Shown here piece after piece: positions 9,941-17,974 of a stretch of 64,000 nt of DNA (position 1 is the first letter of the stretch; each line of letters opens with the position of its first letter). Made by a program: the position numbers and the translations under genes. The notes under the pieces were generated by a model. That model made no database searches. It was given only the letters and a program-made list of their open reading frames with translations, and was not told where the DNA came from. The DNA lies in contig LR743504.1 of assembly GCA_902712845.1 (NCBI GenBank), positions 3,384,001 to 3,448,000 of the forward strand, given 5' to 3'. Source of the DNA: Methylobacterium bullatum (lineage in GTDB: Bacteria; Pseudomonadota; Alphaproteobacteria; Rhizobiales; Beijerinckiaceae).

Positions 9941-11263
9941 ATGCCCGTGGCGGCGGATCGCGGTTCGAATTCCCTGGCGTACCCGGCGCGGCTGGCCCGG
10001 CGCTGCATCGTCCTCCTGGCGGGGATCGTCGCGCTCGGCCTCGTCCTGCCCGGCGCCGCCGAGGCGCAGATCAAGGTCCGCAAGGCCGATTGCTACGTCG
10101 AGGCCGATGGCAGGATCGCCATCAACGGCGTCTGCGAGTTCCTGACCGACGCGCGCAGCTACGGGACGGGCGGGTTCCGTCTCGCCACTTACGAGAACGG
10201 CTACCTCCGCTACGGGGTGGTGGTGGCGGTGACGAGCCCCGGAAGCGGCACGGCGACATGGAACGAGACGCCCGGCGGCAAGCCCGACGAGGGTCCCTCC
10301 GAAGCCGTCACCTCCGGCGGGGCCTGCTGGACGGGACCACGCAGCCGGACCTGCGCCTGGAAGATCGGCGAGGGCCGTCCCAATTTCGCCGGCGGCGGCG
10401 TTGCGCCGGCACCCGGGATCGGCGCGCCCCGCACGGCCGATTGTCTCATCGAGGTCGGGGGCGCGGCCCGGATCGACGGCCCCTGCCAGTTCCGGTCGGA
10501 TGCCGGGGGCGGATTCGAGGTCCGGTCCTACGCCAGGGAGGGCGTGGACTTCATCGCGCGGCTCACCCGCGATCCACGGGACCCACAGAAGGCCACCGCC
10601 TTCTGGAACGAGCGCCCCGGCGCACCCCAGGCGACGGCCCCCCTCGGCACTCTGGCGCCCAAGGGGCCGTGCTGGGAAGGTGCGGGCGCGCGTCTGTGTG
10701 TCTGGCAGTCCGGACAGTCCCGCGACGCGTCGGACCGGCCCGGTGCCGATCCGGGCCGCGCCCCGCCCGCCGAAACGCCGCCGGCCGGGACCGCGCGCCC
10801 GGCCTCGCCGCCCGTGCCCAGGGACAATGCGGGGACGGAGACGGGAGAGACACCGCCGGGGATGGTCCTGAAGCTGACCTTCAAGGGCCGCTGCGAATCC
10901 CTGGTGGTCGATGGCGAGGACATCACCGCGTCCTGCGCCCCCACCGCCAGGAATTCCTCCACCACCGGGTCGGCACGGGCCGAGTTCGTGTTCGGAACCA
11001 CCGACGACCGGGAGGTCAGCTTCCTCGCATCGGCGAAGGGATGGGTCGAGAGCGGCACCCTGCGTCAGCCCATCGACGAAGTCATGTACGAGGAGCGCGG
11101 CCAGAGCCTCCTCGTGAAGGCCAAGGGCGTCTGCGAGATGCCCAACCCCATGGGCGGTCCCGTGGTGATCACGTGCAGCGCCCAGACGTCCAACAGCACC
11201 TACACCGTCCGCTTCCGCACGGATGGCGGCAAGCCGGTCCTGGAGCGGTCCAGCCCCGGTTGA
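9941..11263 (+). CDS. Secreted protein with a repeated cysteine-containing domain
   Basis: A 440-residue protein with a long Sec signal peptide (hydrophobic core CIVLLAGIVALGLVLPGAAEA, about 22-42). Two related units follow: one starts KADCYVEADGRIAINGVCEF and the second TADCLIEVGGAARIDGPCQF, each ending with a G-x-CW motif (GGACWTG, KGPCWEG) and a following C. A proline-rich linker (about 260-300) leads to a C-terminal domain with three more cysteines. This points to disulfide-rich periplasmic domains. No family is recognised. It sits in the AAA+/Sel1 operon, 3 bp behind the third Sel1 gene. Confidence 0.72.
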   Translation: MPVAADRGSNSLAYPARLARRCIVLLAGIVALGLVLPGAAEAQIKVRKADCYVEADGRIAINGVCEFLTDARSYGTGGFRLATYENGYLRYGVVVAVTSPGSGTATWNETPGGKPDEGPSEAVTSGGACWTGPRSRTCAWKIGEGRPNFAGGGVAPAPGIGAPRTADCLIEVGGAARIDGPCQFRSDAGGGFEVRSYAREGVDFIARLTRDPRDPQKATAFWNERPGAPQATAPLGTLAPKGPCWEGAGARLCVWQSGQSRDASDRPGADPGRAPPAETPPAGTARPASPPVPRDNAGTETGETPPGMVLKLTFKGRCESLVVDGEDITASCAPTARNSSTTGSARAEFVFGTTDDREVSFLASAKGWVESGTLRQPIDEVMYEERGQSLLVKAKGVCEMPNPMGGPVVITCSAQTSNSTYTVRFRTDGGKPVLERSSPG

Positions 11264-11307
11264 GCGCCCGCCACGACACGCCCGTCCCAAAGCCGAGGAG
11301 AAGCCCC

Positions 11308-12120
11308 ATGAAACACCGTCTCCCGAACTTGGCCCTGCGATCCTTTGCCCTCCGATCCTTGGCGCTCGCCGGCCTCACCGGCCTCCTCGGGCATGGCCTC
11401 ATGCTGCCGGCGCAGGCGGAGACCGAGAACAAGACCGCCCGCCCGGGCCAGCGGATCTTCCTCCAGGGCTTCACCCATTACTTTCCGACGCAAGGATGCC
11501 GCTCCAAGGCGGCCCTGGTCGATATGGTCTCGCCACCGCGCGGCGGACGCGTCGAAATACGCCGCGAGTTCAGGATCCTCAGCAACAAGATCGACGAGCG
11601 GGGCGCCACGATCCGGCAGGTGGATGGCTGCGAGGACGTGAAGAAGGATTCGATGTCGATCTTCTATACCGCACGGTCCGATTTCTCCGGTCTCGATACC
11701 CTGTCCGTCGCCGTGACCTTCCCCGACGGAACGACGGTGCCCTACACCTTCCGGATCACGGTGCCGGAGGGCGAACGCCGCCAGGCTCCGGCCGTCTCGC
11801 AGGCGCCGGCCCCGCGCGGCAACGGCGCGGGCCAGGCCGCCGGAACCACCGCGACGGCTCCGGCGGCGCGGGCCGCCACCACCGGCGACTTCCTGCGCGA
11901 CACGGTCCGCGAGGCGACGCCCGCGCCCCGACAGGCGCCGGAATCTCCCCTGCGAAGGCGGCGAATGCGCCGGGCGCCACCGCCGCCAGCGGCGAGGCGG
12001 CCCTCCCGCCCGCGTCGAAGCCCCGCCGCCCGCCCGGATCGAAGCCCCGACCTCTCCGCCCGCCCCGCGAGAATGGCGCCCGCGCCCCGGCCCCGTCCCG
12101 CTCCCATGCCTCAGCTGTGA
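11308..12120 (+). CDS. Secreted protein with Ig-like body; C-terminal tail probably frameshifted
   Basis: As read, 270 residues. It has a Sec signal peptide (LALAGLTGLLGHGLMLPAQA), a beta-rich body (about 30-150) with cysteines in QGCRSK and DGCEDV, and a long alanine/proline linker. From about 11945 the frame becomes an arginine/proline jumble ending at 12120. The frame one base over reads a normal-looking linker (SPAKAANAPGATAASGEAAL) and stops at 12209, exactly giving an ATGA overlap with the next gene. One extra C in the CCCC at about 11947-11950 restores it, so the native gene is probably 11308-12209. The function is unknown. Confidence 0.68.
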   Translation: MKHRLPNLALRSFALRSLALAGLTGLLGHGLMLPAQAETENKTARPGQRIFLQGFTHYFPTQGCRSKAALVDMVSPPRGGRVEIRREFRILSNKIDERGATIRQVDGCEDVKKDSMSIFYTARSDFSGLDTLSVAVTFPDGTTVPYTFRITVPEGERRQAPAVSQAPAPRGNGAGQAAGTTATAPAARAATTGDFLRDTVREATPAPRQAPESPLRRRRMRRAPPPPAARRPSRPRRSPAARPDRSPDLSARPARMAPAPRPRPAPMPQL

Positions 12121-12205
12121 TGTGTCCCGTCTCGGAATCCGGCGGTCCGAGCAAGCGCCGCCGCAGCACCGCCGACGATGACCCGCGGAGCGGTGCGGCG
12201 AAGCG

Positions 12206-12403
12206 ATGACGCAGCTTCTCATCGGGGCGATCGTCGCCCTCGGCGCGATCCTCTCTGTCGCACGCGTGCGACAGATGCTGAACGCCGCCGCGCGCGCGCA
12301 TTTTCCGCGACGGATCCTGCTGGTCTACATCCTCGTCCGGACGCTGATCTTCGGGGCCGTCCTTGCAGGCGGCATCTGGCTGGTGTCGTGGCTGATGCGC
12401 TGA
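12206..12403 (+). CDS. Small two-helix membrane protein
   Basis: A 65-residue protein with two transmembrane helices (about 3-22 and 38-62) joined by a basic loop (RVRQMLNAAARAHFPRR), so the loop is probably cytoplasmic. The ATG overlaps the likely native stop of the preceding gene as ATGA, which supports both the start and membership in the operon. No family is recognised. It is the last gene of the AAA+/Sel1 operon on this strand. Confidence 0.6.
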   Translation: MTQLLIGAIVALGAILSVARVRQMLNAAARAHFPRRILLVYILVRTLIFGAVLAGGIWLVSWLMR

Positions 12404-12551
12404 CGGGGGGACGACCGGCAGCACCTTGCGGAGCGGGACGGGATCATTGCACAGAACCGGGTGTCATGACGTCCGGCTCCCACGGCCCAGGAGAGCCGGC
12501 TCGATACCGGTCAGATCATGGCTGTTCTTGTCTGGAGAACCGAAGGTCCTG

Positions 12552-12971
12552 ATGACTCGCACATTCGCCTTTCCCGTCGCCGTGATGGTCAGCCTGCTCG
12601 GCAGCATCGTCGTCGAGCCGTCCTACGCCGCCGGCATGAATACGCAGACCTATTCCCCGGACTACGATAAGTGCATGGACAAATCCGGCGGCGTCACAGC
12701 CGAGATGCTGGATTGTGCGTCCGCTGAACTGTCGCTGCAGGACAAGAAGCTGAACGCCGCCTATCAGACGCTCATGCGCAAATCGACGGACGAGGAGAAG
12801 ACCGCGCTCCGCGATTCTCAGCGGGGCTGGCTGGCCTACAGGACCGCCTCCTGCAAGCTGACGATGATCTTCGGAGGAGGCGGAACCATGGACCTGATCG
12901 CCGCCTCGAGCTGCAATCTCGATGAGACGGCGCGGCGGGTGGTCTTCCTGGAAAGCCTGCTCGCCGAGTAG
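12552..12971 (+). CDS. LprI/DUF1311-type periplasmic protein
   Basis: A 139-residue protein with a signal peptide (FAFPVAVMVSLLGSIVVEPSYA) and the cysteine pattern of the lysozyme-inhibitor LprI family: YDKCMDKS, LDCASAELSLQDKKLNAAYQ, RDSQRGWLAYRTASC and SCNLDETARR. Four cysteines are placed to make two disulfides. LprI in Mycobacterium inhibits lysozyme; many DUF1311 proteins have no proven role. The start at 12552 puts the signal peptide first; the longer frame upstream is non-conserved. It stands alone between the AAA+/Sel1 operon and the hydrolase. Confidence 0.82.
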   Translation: MTRTFAFPVAVMVSLLGSIVVEPSYAAGMNTQTYSPDYDKCMDKSGGVTAEMLDCASAELSLQDKKLNAAYQTLMRKSTDEEKTALRDSQRGWLAYRTASCKLTMIFGGGGTMDLIAASSCNLDETARRVVFLESLLAE

Positions 12972-13095
12972 GGCCGTCCGACCCAGGGCATCGGCAATGG
13001 CGCATTCGTCCAAGCGGTGACGCGAATCGTCAAGCCGACTCGGCGCCTTGCTTCCATAGCTCGGACCATCTCCCTCCCGAACCGGACATCCTCCC

Positions 13096-13932
13096 ATGCC
13101 TTTCGTCACCACCAAGGACGGCGTCGAGATCTTCTTCAAGGATTGGGGTCCCAAGAGCGCCCAGCCCATCGTGTTCCACCACGGCTGGCCGCTCTCGTCG
13201 GACGACTGGGACGCGCAGATGCTGTTCTTCCTGCATCAAGGCTACCGGGTCGTGGCGCATGACCGGCGCGGCCATGGCCGCTCGGCCCAGGTCGATACCG
13301 GCCACGACATGGACCACTACGCCGCCGACGCCTTCGCGGTGAGCGAGGCGCTGGACCTGCGGAACGCCGTGCATATCGGCCATTCCACCGGCGGCGGCGA
13401 GGTCGCCCGCTACGTGGCGAAGCACGGAGAGCCGGCCGGCCGCGTGGCCAAGGCCGTGCTGGTCTCGGCGGTGCCGCCGCTGATGGTCAAGACGGAGGCC
13501 AATCCCGAGGGTTTGCCGATCGCGGTGTTCGACGGGTTCCGCGCGGCCACCGCCGCGAACCGCGCGCAGTTCTTCCTCGACGTGGCGAGCGGTCCCTTCT
13601 ACGGCTTCAACCGCGACGGTGCGAACGTGCAACAGGGCGTGATCCGGAATTGGTGGCGCCAGGGCATGATGGGCAGCGCGAAGGCCCATTACGACGGCAT
13701 CGCGGCGTTCTCCGAGACCGATCAGACCGACGATCTCAAAGCCATCACGGTGCCGACGCTGGTCCTGCATGGCGAGGACGATCAGATCGTCCCGATCGCG
13801 GATGCCGCGCTGAAATCGGTCAAGCTTTTGGCCAATGGCACGCTCAAGACCTATCCGGGCTTTCCGCACGGAATGCTCACCACCCACCACGACGTCATCA
13901 ACCCCGACCTCCTCGCCTTCGTGAAGGGCTGA
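13096..13932 (+). CDS. Alpha/beta hydrolase of the non-haem chloroperoxidase type
   Basis: A 278-residue enzyme covering the full length usual for this family. The nucleophile is S97 in GHSTGG, the acid is D228 or D229 (HGEDDQIVP), and the histidine is H258 in GFPHGM. The oxyanion strand HHGWPLSSDDWD and the DRRGHGRS loop are typical of cofactor-free haloperoxidases/esterases (perhydrolase activity is common in the family; the natural substrate is usually unknown). Cytoplasmic, no signal peptide. A MITE-like repeat begins one base after the TGA stop. Confidence 0.9.
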   Translation: MPFVTTKDGVEIFFKDWGPKSAQPIVFHHGWPLSSDDWDAQMLFFLHQGYRVVAHDRRGHGRSAQVDTGHDMDHYAADAFAVSEALDLRNAVHIGHSTGGGEVARYVAKHGEPAGRVAKAVLVSAVPPLMVKTEANPEGLPIAVFDGFRAATAANRAQFFLDVASGPFYGFNRDGANVQQGVIRNWWRQGMMGSAKAHYDGIAAFSETDQTDDLKAITVPTLVLHGEDDQIVPIADAALKSVKLLANGTLKTYPGFPHGMLTTHHDVINPDLLAFVKG

Positions 13933-13934
13933 TA

Positions 13935-14046
13935 CCAAGCCTCACTGACCCTGACCCATAGGTCAGGGTCAGTGAGGTCCGGCGGACGACCGCCGCCGCG
14001 CCGTCGCGCGGGCAGACCTCGATGAGTCGGACTCATCGAGGTCTGG
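13935..14046. repeat. 112-bp TA-flanked MITE-like repeat, copy 1
   Basis: A palindromic element flanked on both sides by TA (13933-13934 and 14047-14048). It holds a perfect 16-bp stem (13941-13956 with 13961-13976, loop CATA), a GC-rich centre, and a 15-bp stem (13013+1000-14027 with 14031-14045) that forms the right end. The termini are related (CCAAGCCTC and CCAGACCTC inward). A second copy of identical length and layout lies at 23487-23598, also TA-flanked. TA duplication points to mobilisation by an IS630/mariner-type transposase (inference). In effect it may also act as a bidirectional terminator between the convergent genes. Confidence 0.75.
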
Positions 14047-14097
14047 TATGAGCCGGGTTTTCGCGACGGCCGCCGCCCTCTGACTGCTTGCCGGCGG

Positions 14098-14490
14098 TCA
14101 CGCCATCGCGTCCTTCGCCGACCCGCCCGTCAGGGCGTGCTCCAGGGAGCGGATGATCGTCGCGCCGTCGCAGGGCTTGCCCAGGAAGTCGCTGGCGCCC
14201 GCTGCCAGGACGGTGTTGCGCAGGGCCTCGGTGGGGAACGCCGTCACGAAGATCACCGGCACCCGCGATCCCAGGGCGAGCAGGCCCCGGTGCATCTCCA
14301 CGCCGGTCATGCCAGGCATCTGCACGTCGGTGATGACGCAGTCGGGCGCGTCCACCGGACAGCTCTCCAGGAAGTCGCGCGCCGAGGCGTAGATGCGGGC
14401 GGTGTAGCCGAGGGAGCGCACGAGGCTTCCGGTCGCCACGCGCACGTCCTCGTCGTCGTCGACGATCGCGATCACAGGCAGAGCTGGCAT
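14098..14490 (-). CDS. Stand-alone receiver-domain response regulator
   Basis: A 130-residue protein made of one receiver domain only, with no output domain. Acidic residues D11-D13, the phospho-acceptor D55 (CVITDVQMPG), T84 in FVTAFP and K105 in FLGKP are all present, so phosphorylation should work. It lies next to, and on the same strand as, the FixJ-type regulator and the PAS kinase, so it may be a phosphate sink or relay member for that kinase (inference). A MITE-like element lies between its stop and the convergent hydrolase gene. Confidence 0.88.
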   Translation of the reverse strand: MPALPVIAIVDDDEDVRVATGSLVRSLGYTARIYASARDFLESCPVDAPDCVITDVQMPGMTGVEMHRGLLALGSRVPVIFVTAFPTEALRNTVLAAGASDFLGKPCDGATIIRSLEHALTGGSAKDAMA

Positions 14491-14632
14491 TCCATTGACC
14501 TACGGGGTTCGCCTTGCGGTCCGAGTGACCGAGGAGCGTTGGCCCAAGCCGAGATATGGTCCCTCGCACCGTGGGTTGGAATCATACGGAGGTTTGCCGG
14601 CCTCCACCTTTCGCCGAAGGCCGGCGAATCGG

Positions 14633-15304
14633 TCACCGCGTCGGCGCGCCGCCGGCATGCGAGATGCCGAGGGCCTCGGCGCTGCGAACCAGATCGGCCA
14701 GGGATCGCGCCTTCATCTTGCGCATGACGTGGCCCCGGTGGATCTTCACCGTGATCTCGCTGAGGCCGAGATTGCCGGCGACCTGCTTGTTCATCAGGCC
14801 GGCGGTGACCTGAGCCATCACCTCGCGCTCCCGCGCGGTGAGGGTCTCGTAATCGGCCCTGAGATCGTCGAGGGCCGCATGCGCGCTGCGCTGGACCGCA
14901 TCGCGCGCCAGGGCGGTGCCGATGGCGTCGAGGAGGTCCTGTTCGCGGAACGGCTTGGCGAGGAAGTCGACCGCCCCGGCTTTCATCGCCTTCACGGTCA
15001 TCGGAATATCGCCGTGCCCTGTCATCAGGATCATCGGCAGGTCGATCCCCAGAGCGCTGAGCTGGCCCTGGAACTCGAGGCCGCTCACGCCCGGAAGGCG
15101 GACGTCGACTACAAGACAGCCGGCACCCAGGGGGCGCGGCGCGGCCAGGAACTCCGCCACCGACGCGAAGGCGGCGCAGGCGAGATCGATGGATCGGAGC
15201 AGGCCGGACAGAGCCTCCCGGATATCGGGGTCGTCATCCACGACGAAGACGGTCTGCCTCGCGGCCGATGCGCGTGCAGGCCCCACCGCGTTGCCTCGGA
15301 TCAT
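14633..15304 (-). CDS. FixJ-type response regulator paired with the PAS kinase
   Basis: A 223-residue regulator: receiver domain (D23-D25, phospho-acceptor D67 in CLVVDVRLPG, K117 in FLAKPF, with the MTGHGDIPM segment characteristic of FixJ) and a LuxR-type HTH (LTAREREVMAQVTAGLMNKQ). Its ATG overlaps the stop of the kinase gene as ATGA, so the two are translated together and form a cognate pair. The targets are unknown. FixJ itself controls nitrogen-fixation and respiration genes, but this architecture is common in Methylobacterium and the name is not transferred. Confidence 0.9.
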   Translation of the reverse strand: MIRGNAVGPARASAARQTVFVVDDDPDIREALSGLLRSIDLACAAFASVAEFLAAPRPLGAGCLVVDVRLPGVSGLEFQGQLSALGIDLPMILMTGHGDIPMTVKAMKAGAVDFLAKPFREQDLLDAIGTALARDAVQRSAHAALDDLRADYETLTAREREVMAQVTAGLMNKQVAGNLGLSEITVKIHRGHVMRKMKARSLADLVRSAEALGISHAGGAPTR

Positions 15305-17244
15305 GGTTCCCTCGCGGCCGTGGTCGGTATGGTGAAGTGGAAGGCGGCGCCCGGATCGTCGTGACCGCCGATCCAGAGGCGCCCGCCATGCGCCTCGACG
15401 ATGGAGCGGCAGATCGCCAGCCCCATGCCCATCCCGTCCGCCTTGGTGGTGAAGAACGGCTGGAAGACCCGCTCGACGGCCTCCGCCGCGATCCCCCCGC
15501 CGCTATCGGCGACGGTGACGCGGACATGCTCCGACCCGTCCGGCGCGACGCGGACGGTGAGAAGGCGAGGCCGTTCGGTGACCGTCGCCATGGCCTGGAT
15601 CGCATTCACCATCAGGTTGATGAGCACCTGCTGCAGCTGCACCCGGTCCCCGTGGACCAGGGCCACGTCGGAGGCGACGTCACGGATCAGGCGCACGCCG
15701 CCGCGGGCCATCTCGCGCTCCACGAGAAGCACCGATTCGCCGATCATCTCCCGCAGATCGAGCCAGTCGCGCGGAGGCGGCGTCTTGGCGAGGAAGGTCC
15801 GGATCCGGGACACGATCTCGCCGGCCCGGGTGCCGCTCGCCACCACCCGGGTCACCGCGGCCGAGACCTCGTCGAGGTCCGGCGGGGTCCGCCTCAGCCA
15901 GCGCAGGGCCGCCTCGCCATTGGTGACGATGGCCGCCAGGGGCTGGTTCACCTCATGGGCGATGGAGGCAGTGAGTTCGCCGAGCGTCGTCACCCGCGCG
16001 GTGTGGGCCAGCTCGGCCTGGACCGCCAGCAGCGCCTCCTGCGCCTGCTTGCGCTCGGTGATGTCGACGGCGAAGACCAGCACGCCCTCGAACCCGTCCG
16101 CATGGGACGGGAACGTGATGCCGAAGAGGATCGGCACCGCCTCGCCGGACAGCGAGCGGATCGTGGTCTCGCCCTCGAAGAAGGTCTCGCCCCGCGCCAG
16201 CGCCAGCAGCGACTCGATGAAGGTCGGCTCGTCCTCGAACAGGAACGCGTCGAGGGATCGCGGCGCCGCAGCGCCCGCATCGGCGCCGATCAACCGCCGC
16301 AATTCGGCATTGGCGTCGACGATGGTGACGCTGCGGCGGAGATCGCGGACGACCTCCGGATGGACGTGGAGATGGGCGCGAAGGGTCGTGGCCGCATCGG
16401 GCGGGACCGCGTCGAGGACAGCCTTCACCCCGCGCCAATCCTGCTGCAGGATCGCGACGCGGGCCGTGTCGAAGATGGTGCGGTAGCGCCGCTCGCTCTC
16501 CGCCAGGGCCGCATGGGCGCGCTTGCGCTCGGTGATGTCGGTGTTCGTCTCGAGGACCGCGAGGGGCTGGCCGCCGGCGTCGCGCTGGAGCGACCAGCGG
16601 CTCTCGACGACGACCCTGGCGCCGGACCGCACCGTCTGGACGAGCTCGCCCTCCCACCGCCCGTTCCGCATCAGCGCGGCCCGGATCGCCGCCTCGCCGT
16701 CGGGGAAGACCGTGCGCAGGAGGACGTGCACGTTGCGCCCCCGGACCTCGTCCCGGCGCCAGCCGTAGAGATCCTCCGCGGCACGGTTCCAGAACGTCAC
16801 CGTGTCGGTGGGCGTGCGCACGAAGATCGGATCGTGGGTGAGTTCGAGCAATTCGGCCTGCTCCGCGAGGATGCGGGCCGCCGCTTGGTTGCGGAGCACC
16901 AGGAGCGCACTGATCGCGATGGCCGCGAGGCTAACCAGGGCGCGCAGCAGCGCCGAATCGCTGTCGTAGAAGCGATGCGAGAGGACGTAGGCCACGGCGG
17001 TCAGGGTCAGGCAGCCGGACGCCGTCAGGATCACCCCGTTCCGCCGGAACGCCCGTGCGGCGACGAGCACGACGACGACGTAGAGCACGGCCACCGCGCC
17101 TTCGAGGGGCGTGAACGCATCGACGAGGAAGATCGCCAGGGCGAGGCCGAGGGCGAGGACTCCGAGGAGCCGGCCCGTCCGGCGGGTGTCCGGGACGATC
17201 CCGGAACGGGGAGGCGAGGGGGCCGCTACGACAGGCGCGTCCAT
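15301..17244 (-). CDS. Membrane PAS-domain sensor histidine kinase
   Basis: A 647-residue kinase. The ATG at 17244 has a strong GGGAGGGG ribosome site. Four or five hydrophobic segments (about residues 25-125) are followed by two PAS domains, the first with ELTHDPIFVRTP and TDITERKRA, the second ending VDITERKQA. The dimerisation domain carries the phosphorylation site H430 (SIAHEVNQPLAA), and the ATPase domain has N-box NLMVNAIQAM, DSGGG and FFTTKADGMGMGLAI. It belongs to the FixL-like HPK4 class by the HEVNQPL signature. No haem-binding residue could be assigned, so the signal is unknown. It is coupled to the FixJ-type regulator by an ATGA overlap. Confidence 0.92.
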   Translation of the reverse strand: MDAPVVAAPSPPRSGIVPDTRRTGRLLGVLALGLALAIFLVDAFTPLEGAVAVLYVVVVLVAARAFRRNGVILTASGCLTLTAVAYVLSHRFYDSDSALLRALVSLAAIAISALLVLRNQAAARILAEQAELLELTHDPIFVRTPTDTVTFWNRAAEDLYGWRRDEVRGRNVHVLLRTVFPDGEAAIRAALMRNGRWEGELVQTVRSGARVVVESRWSLQRDAGGQPLAVLETNTDITERKRAHAALAESERRYRTIFDTARVAILQQDWRGVKAVLDAVPPDAATTLRAHLHVHPEVVRDLRRSVTIVDANAELRRLIGADAGAAAPRSLDAFLFEDEPTFIESLLALARGETFFEGETTIRSLSGEAVPILFGITFPSHADGFEGVLVFAVDITERKQAQEALLAVQAELAHTARVTTLGELTASIAHEVNQPLAAIVTNGEAALRWLRRTPPDLDEVSAAVTRVVASGTRAGEIVSRIRTFLAKTPPPRDWLDLREMIGESVLLVEREMARGGVRLIRDVASDVALVHGDRVQLQQVLINLMVNAIQAMATVTERPRLLTVRVAPDGSEHVRVTVADSGGGIAAEAVERVFQPFFTTKADGMGMGLAICRSIVEAHGGRLWIGGHDDPGAAFHFTIPTTAAREP

Positions 17245-17426
17245 CGCCCCTCCCTGGCCTCGCCGCGGCACCGAGGCGCCCCGTCGTCCGGCCGGTCGGC
17301 ACACGGCACCGTGACGGAGAACAGGGAGCCGATGCCGTCCACCGACCGGACCGTGATCCCGTGATCCAGGGCCCGCACGGTCTGGCGCACGATCACCGGA
17401 CCCTGTGCATGAACGGCCTGACGCAT
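17226..17426 (-). pseudogene. Fragment of a histidine-kinase ATPase domain
   Basis: A 66-residue frame with a good ribosome site (GGGGAGAGGG just before the ATG). Residues about 9-41 match only the last part of a HATPase_c domain: GPVIVRQTVRALDHGITVRS and then GSLFSVTVP, corresponding to the G2 box helix and the final strands. The N-box and the G1 box are absent, so it cannot be a kinase by itself. It overlaps the start of the intact kinase by about 19 bp and may be a leftover from a duplicated kinase gene, though the retained ribosome site suggests it is still translated. Confidence 0.55.
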
Positions 17427-17974
17427 CGCCCTCTCCCCAGTTCCGGCGGCCTGGGCGGCGGATGAATGCCTCGGCCGTTCGCGCGGACCATGAAGCGTGG
17501 CCGCATGCCTTGTGAACTATACTGTCGTTTATCGGCGTGGGGGCGCGGCGTTCGCGTGGATGATGACGGGACCGGGCTGCACCGCCGATCCGGCCGTCAT
17601 CGAGTCATCATGGGCCGGACCGCTCGTCTTGCACGGACGATCCATGATTTGAACGATCCGCGTTAAGCAGAGTGAAGCGTTAGCGAGCCGACGCTTCACT
17701 CGGCTTGGCTCTCAGGTATGTCGCGGGTTTTATGGAAGAACCGGGAGCCACTTCTGCGAAACCCGCTTCGCCGGAGGAGCATCGCTCTTCTTGAGCGCGT
17801 CACCCCGGTCGATCGAGCGGTAGCCGGGAATTGGCGCCGGACAGTGCAAAACATCGCGTGATCGGACAAGCCAGGGAGCGTGCCGTCCCTGCAGCTACGG
17901 TGGTGCCGGCGGGACGGGACGCCATCCAGGGCAGGGGTGGCACCTTCGCATCCGACGACAGGGAGTGATCCGAG
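17427..17974. other. Intergenic region with an 11-bp hairpin repeat
   Basis: No convincing gene in 548 bp. The main element is a perfect inverted repeat, GAGTGAAGCGT at 17670-17680 and its complement at 17691-17701 with a 10-base loop, resembling dispersed REP-type hairpins. The remainder presumably holds the divergent promoters of the fragment/kinase operon (leftward) and the reductase fusion (rightward); no promoter can be fixed by eye. Confidence 0.5.

Noticed and set aside
9808..12120. One 770-codon plus-strand frame
   Set aside because: Its first 500 codons are the shadow of the secreted-protein gene in another frame; only the part from 11308 is real.
15268..17364. A 698-codon plus-strand frame across the kinase
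   Set aside because: It is antisense to a complete histidine kinase with all motifs; translation is charged low-complexity sequence.
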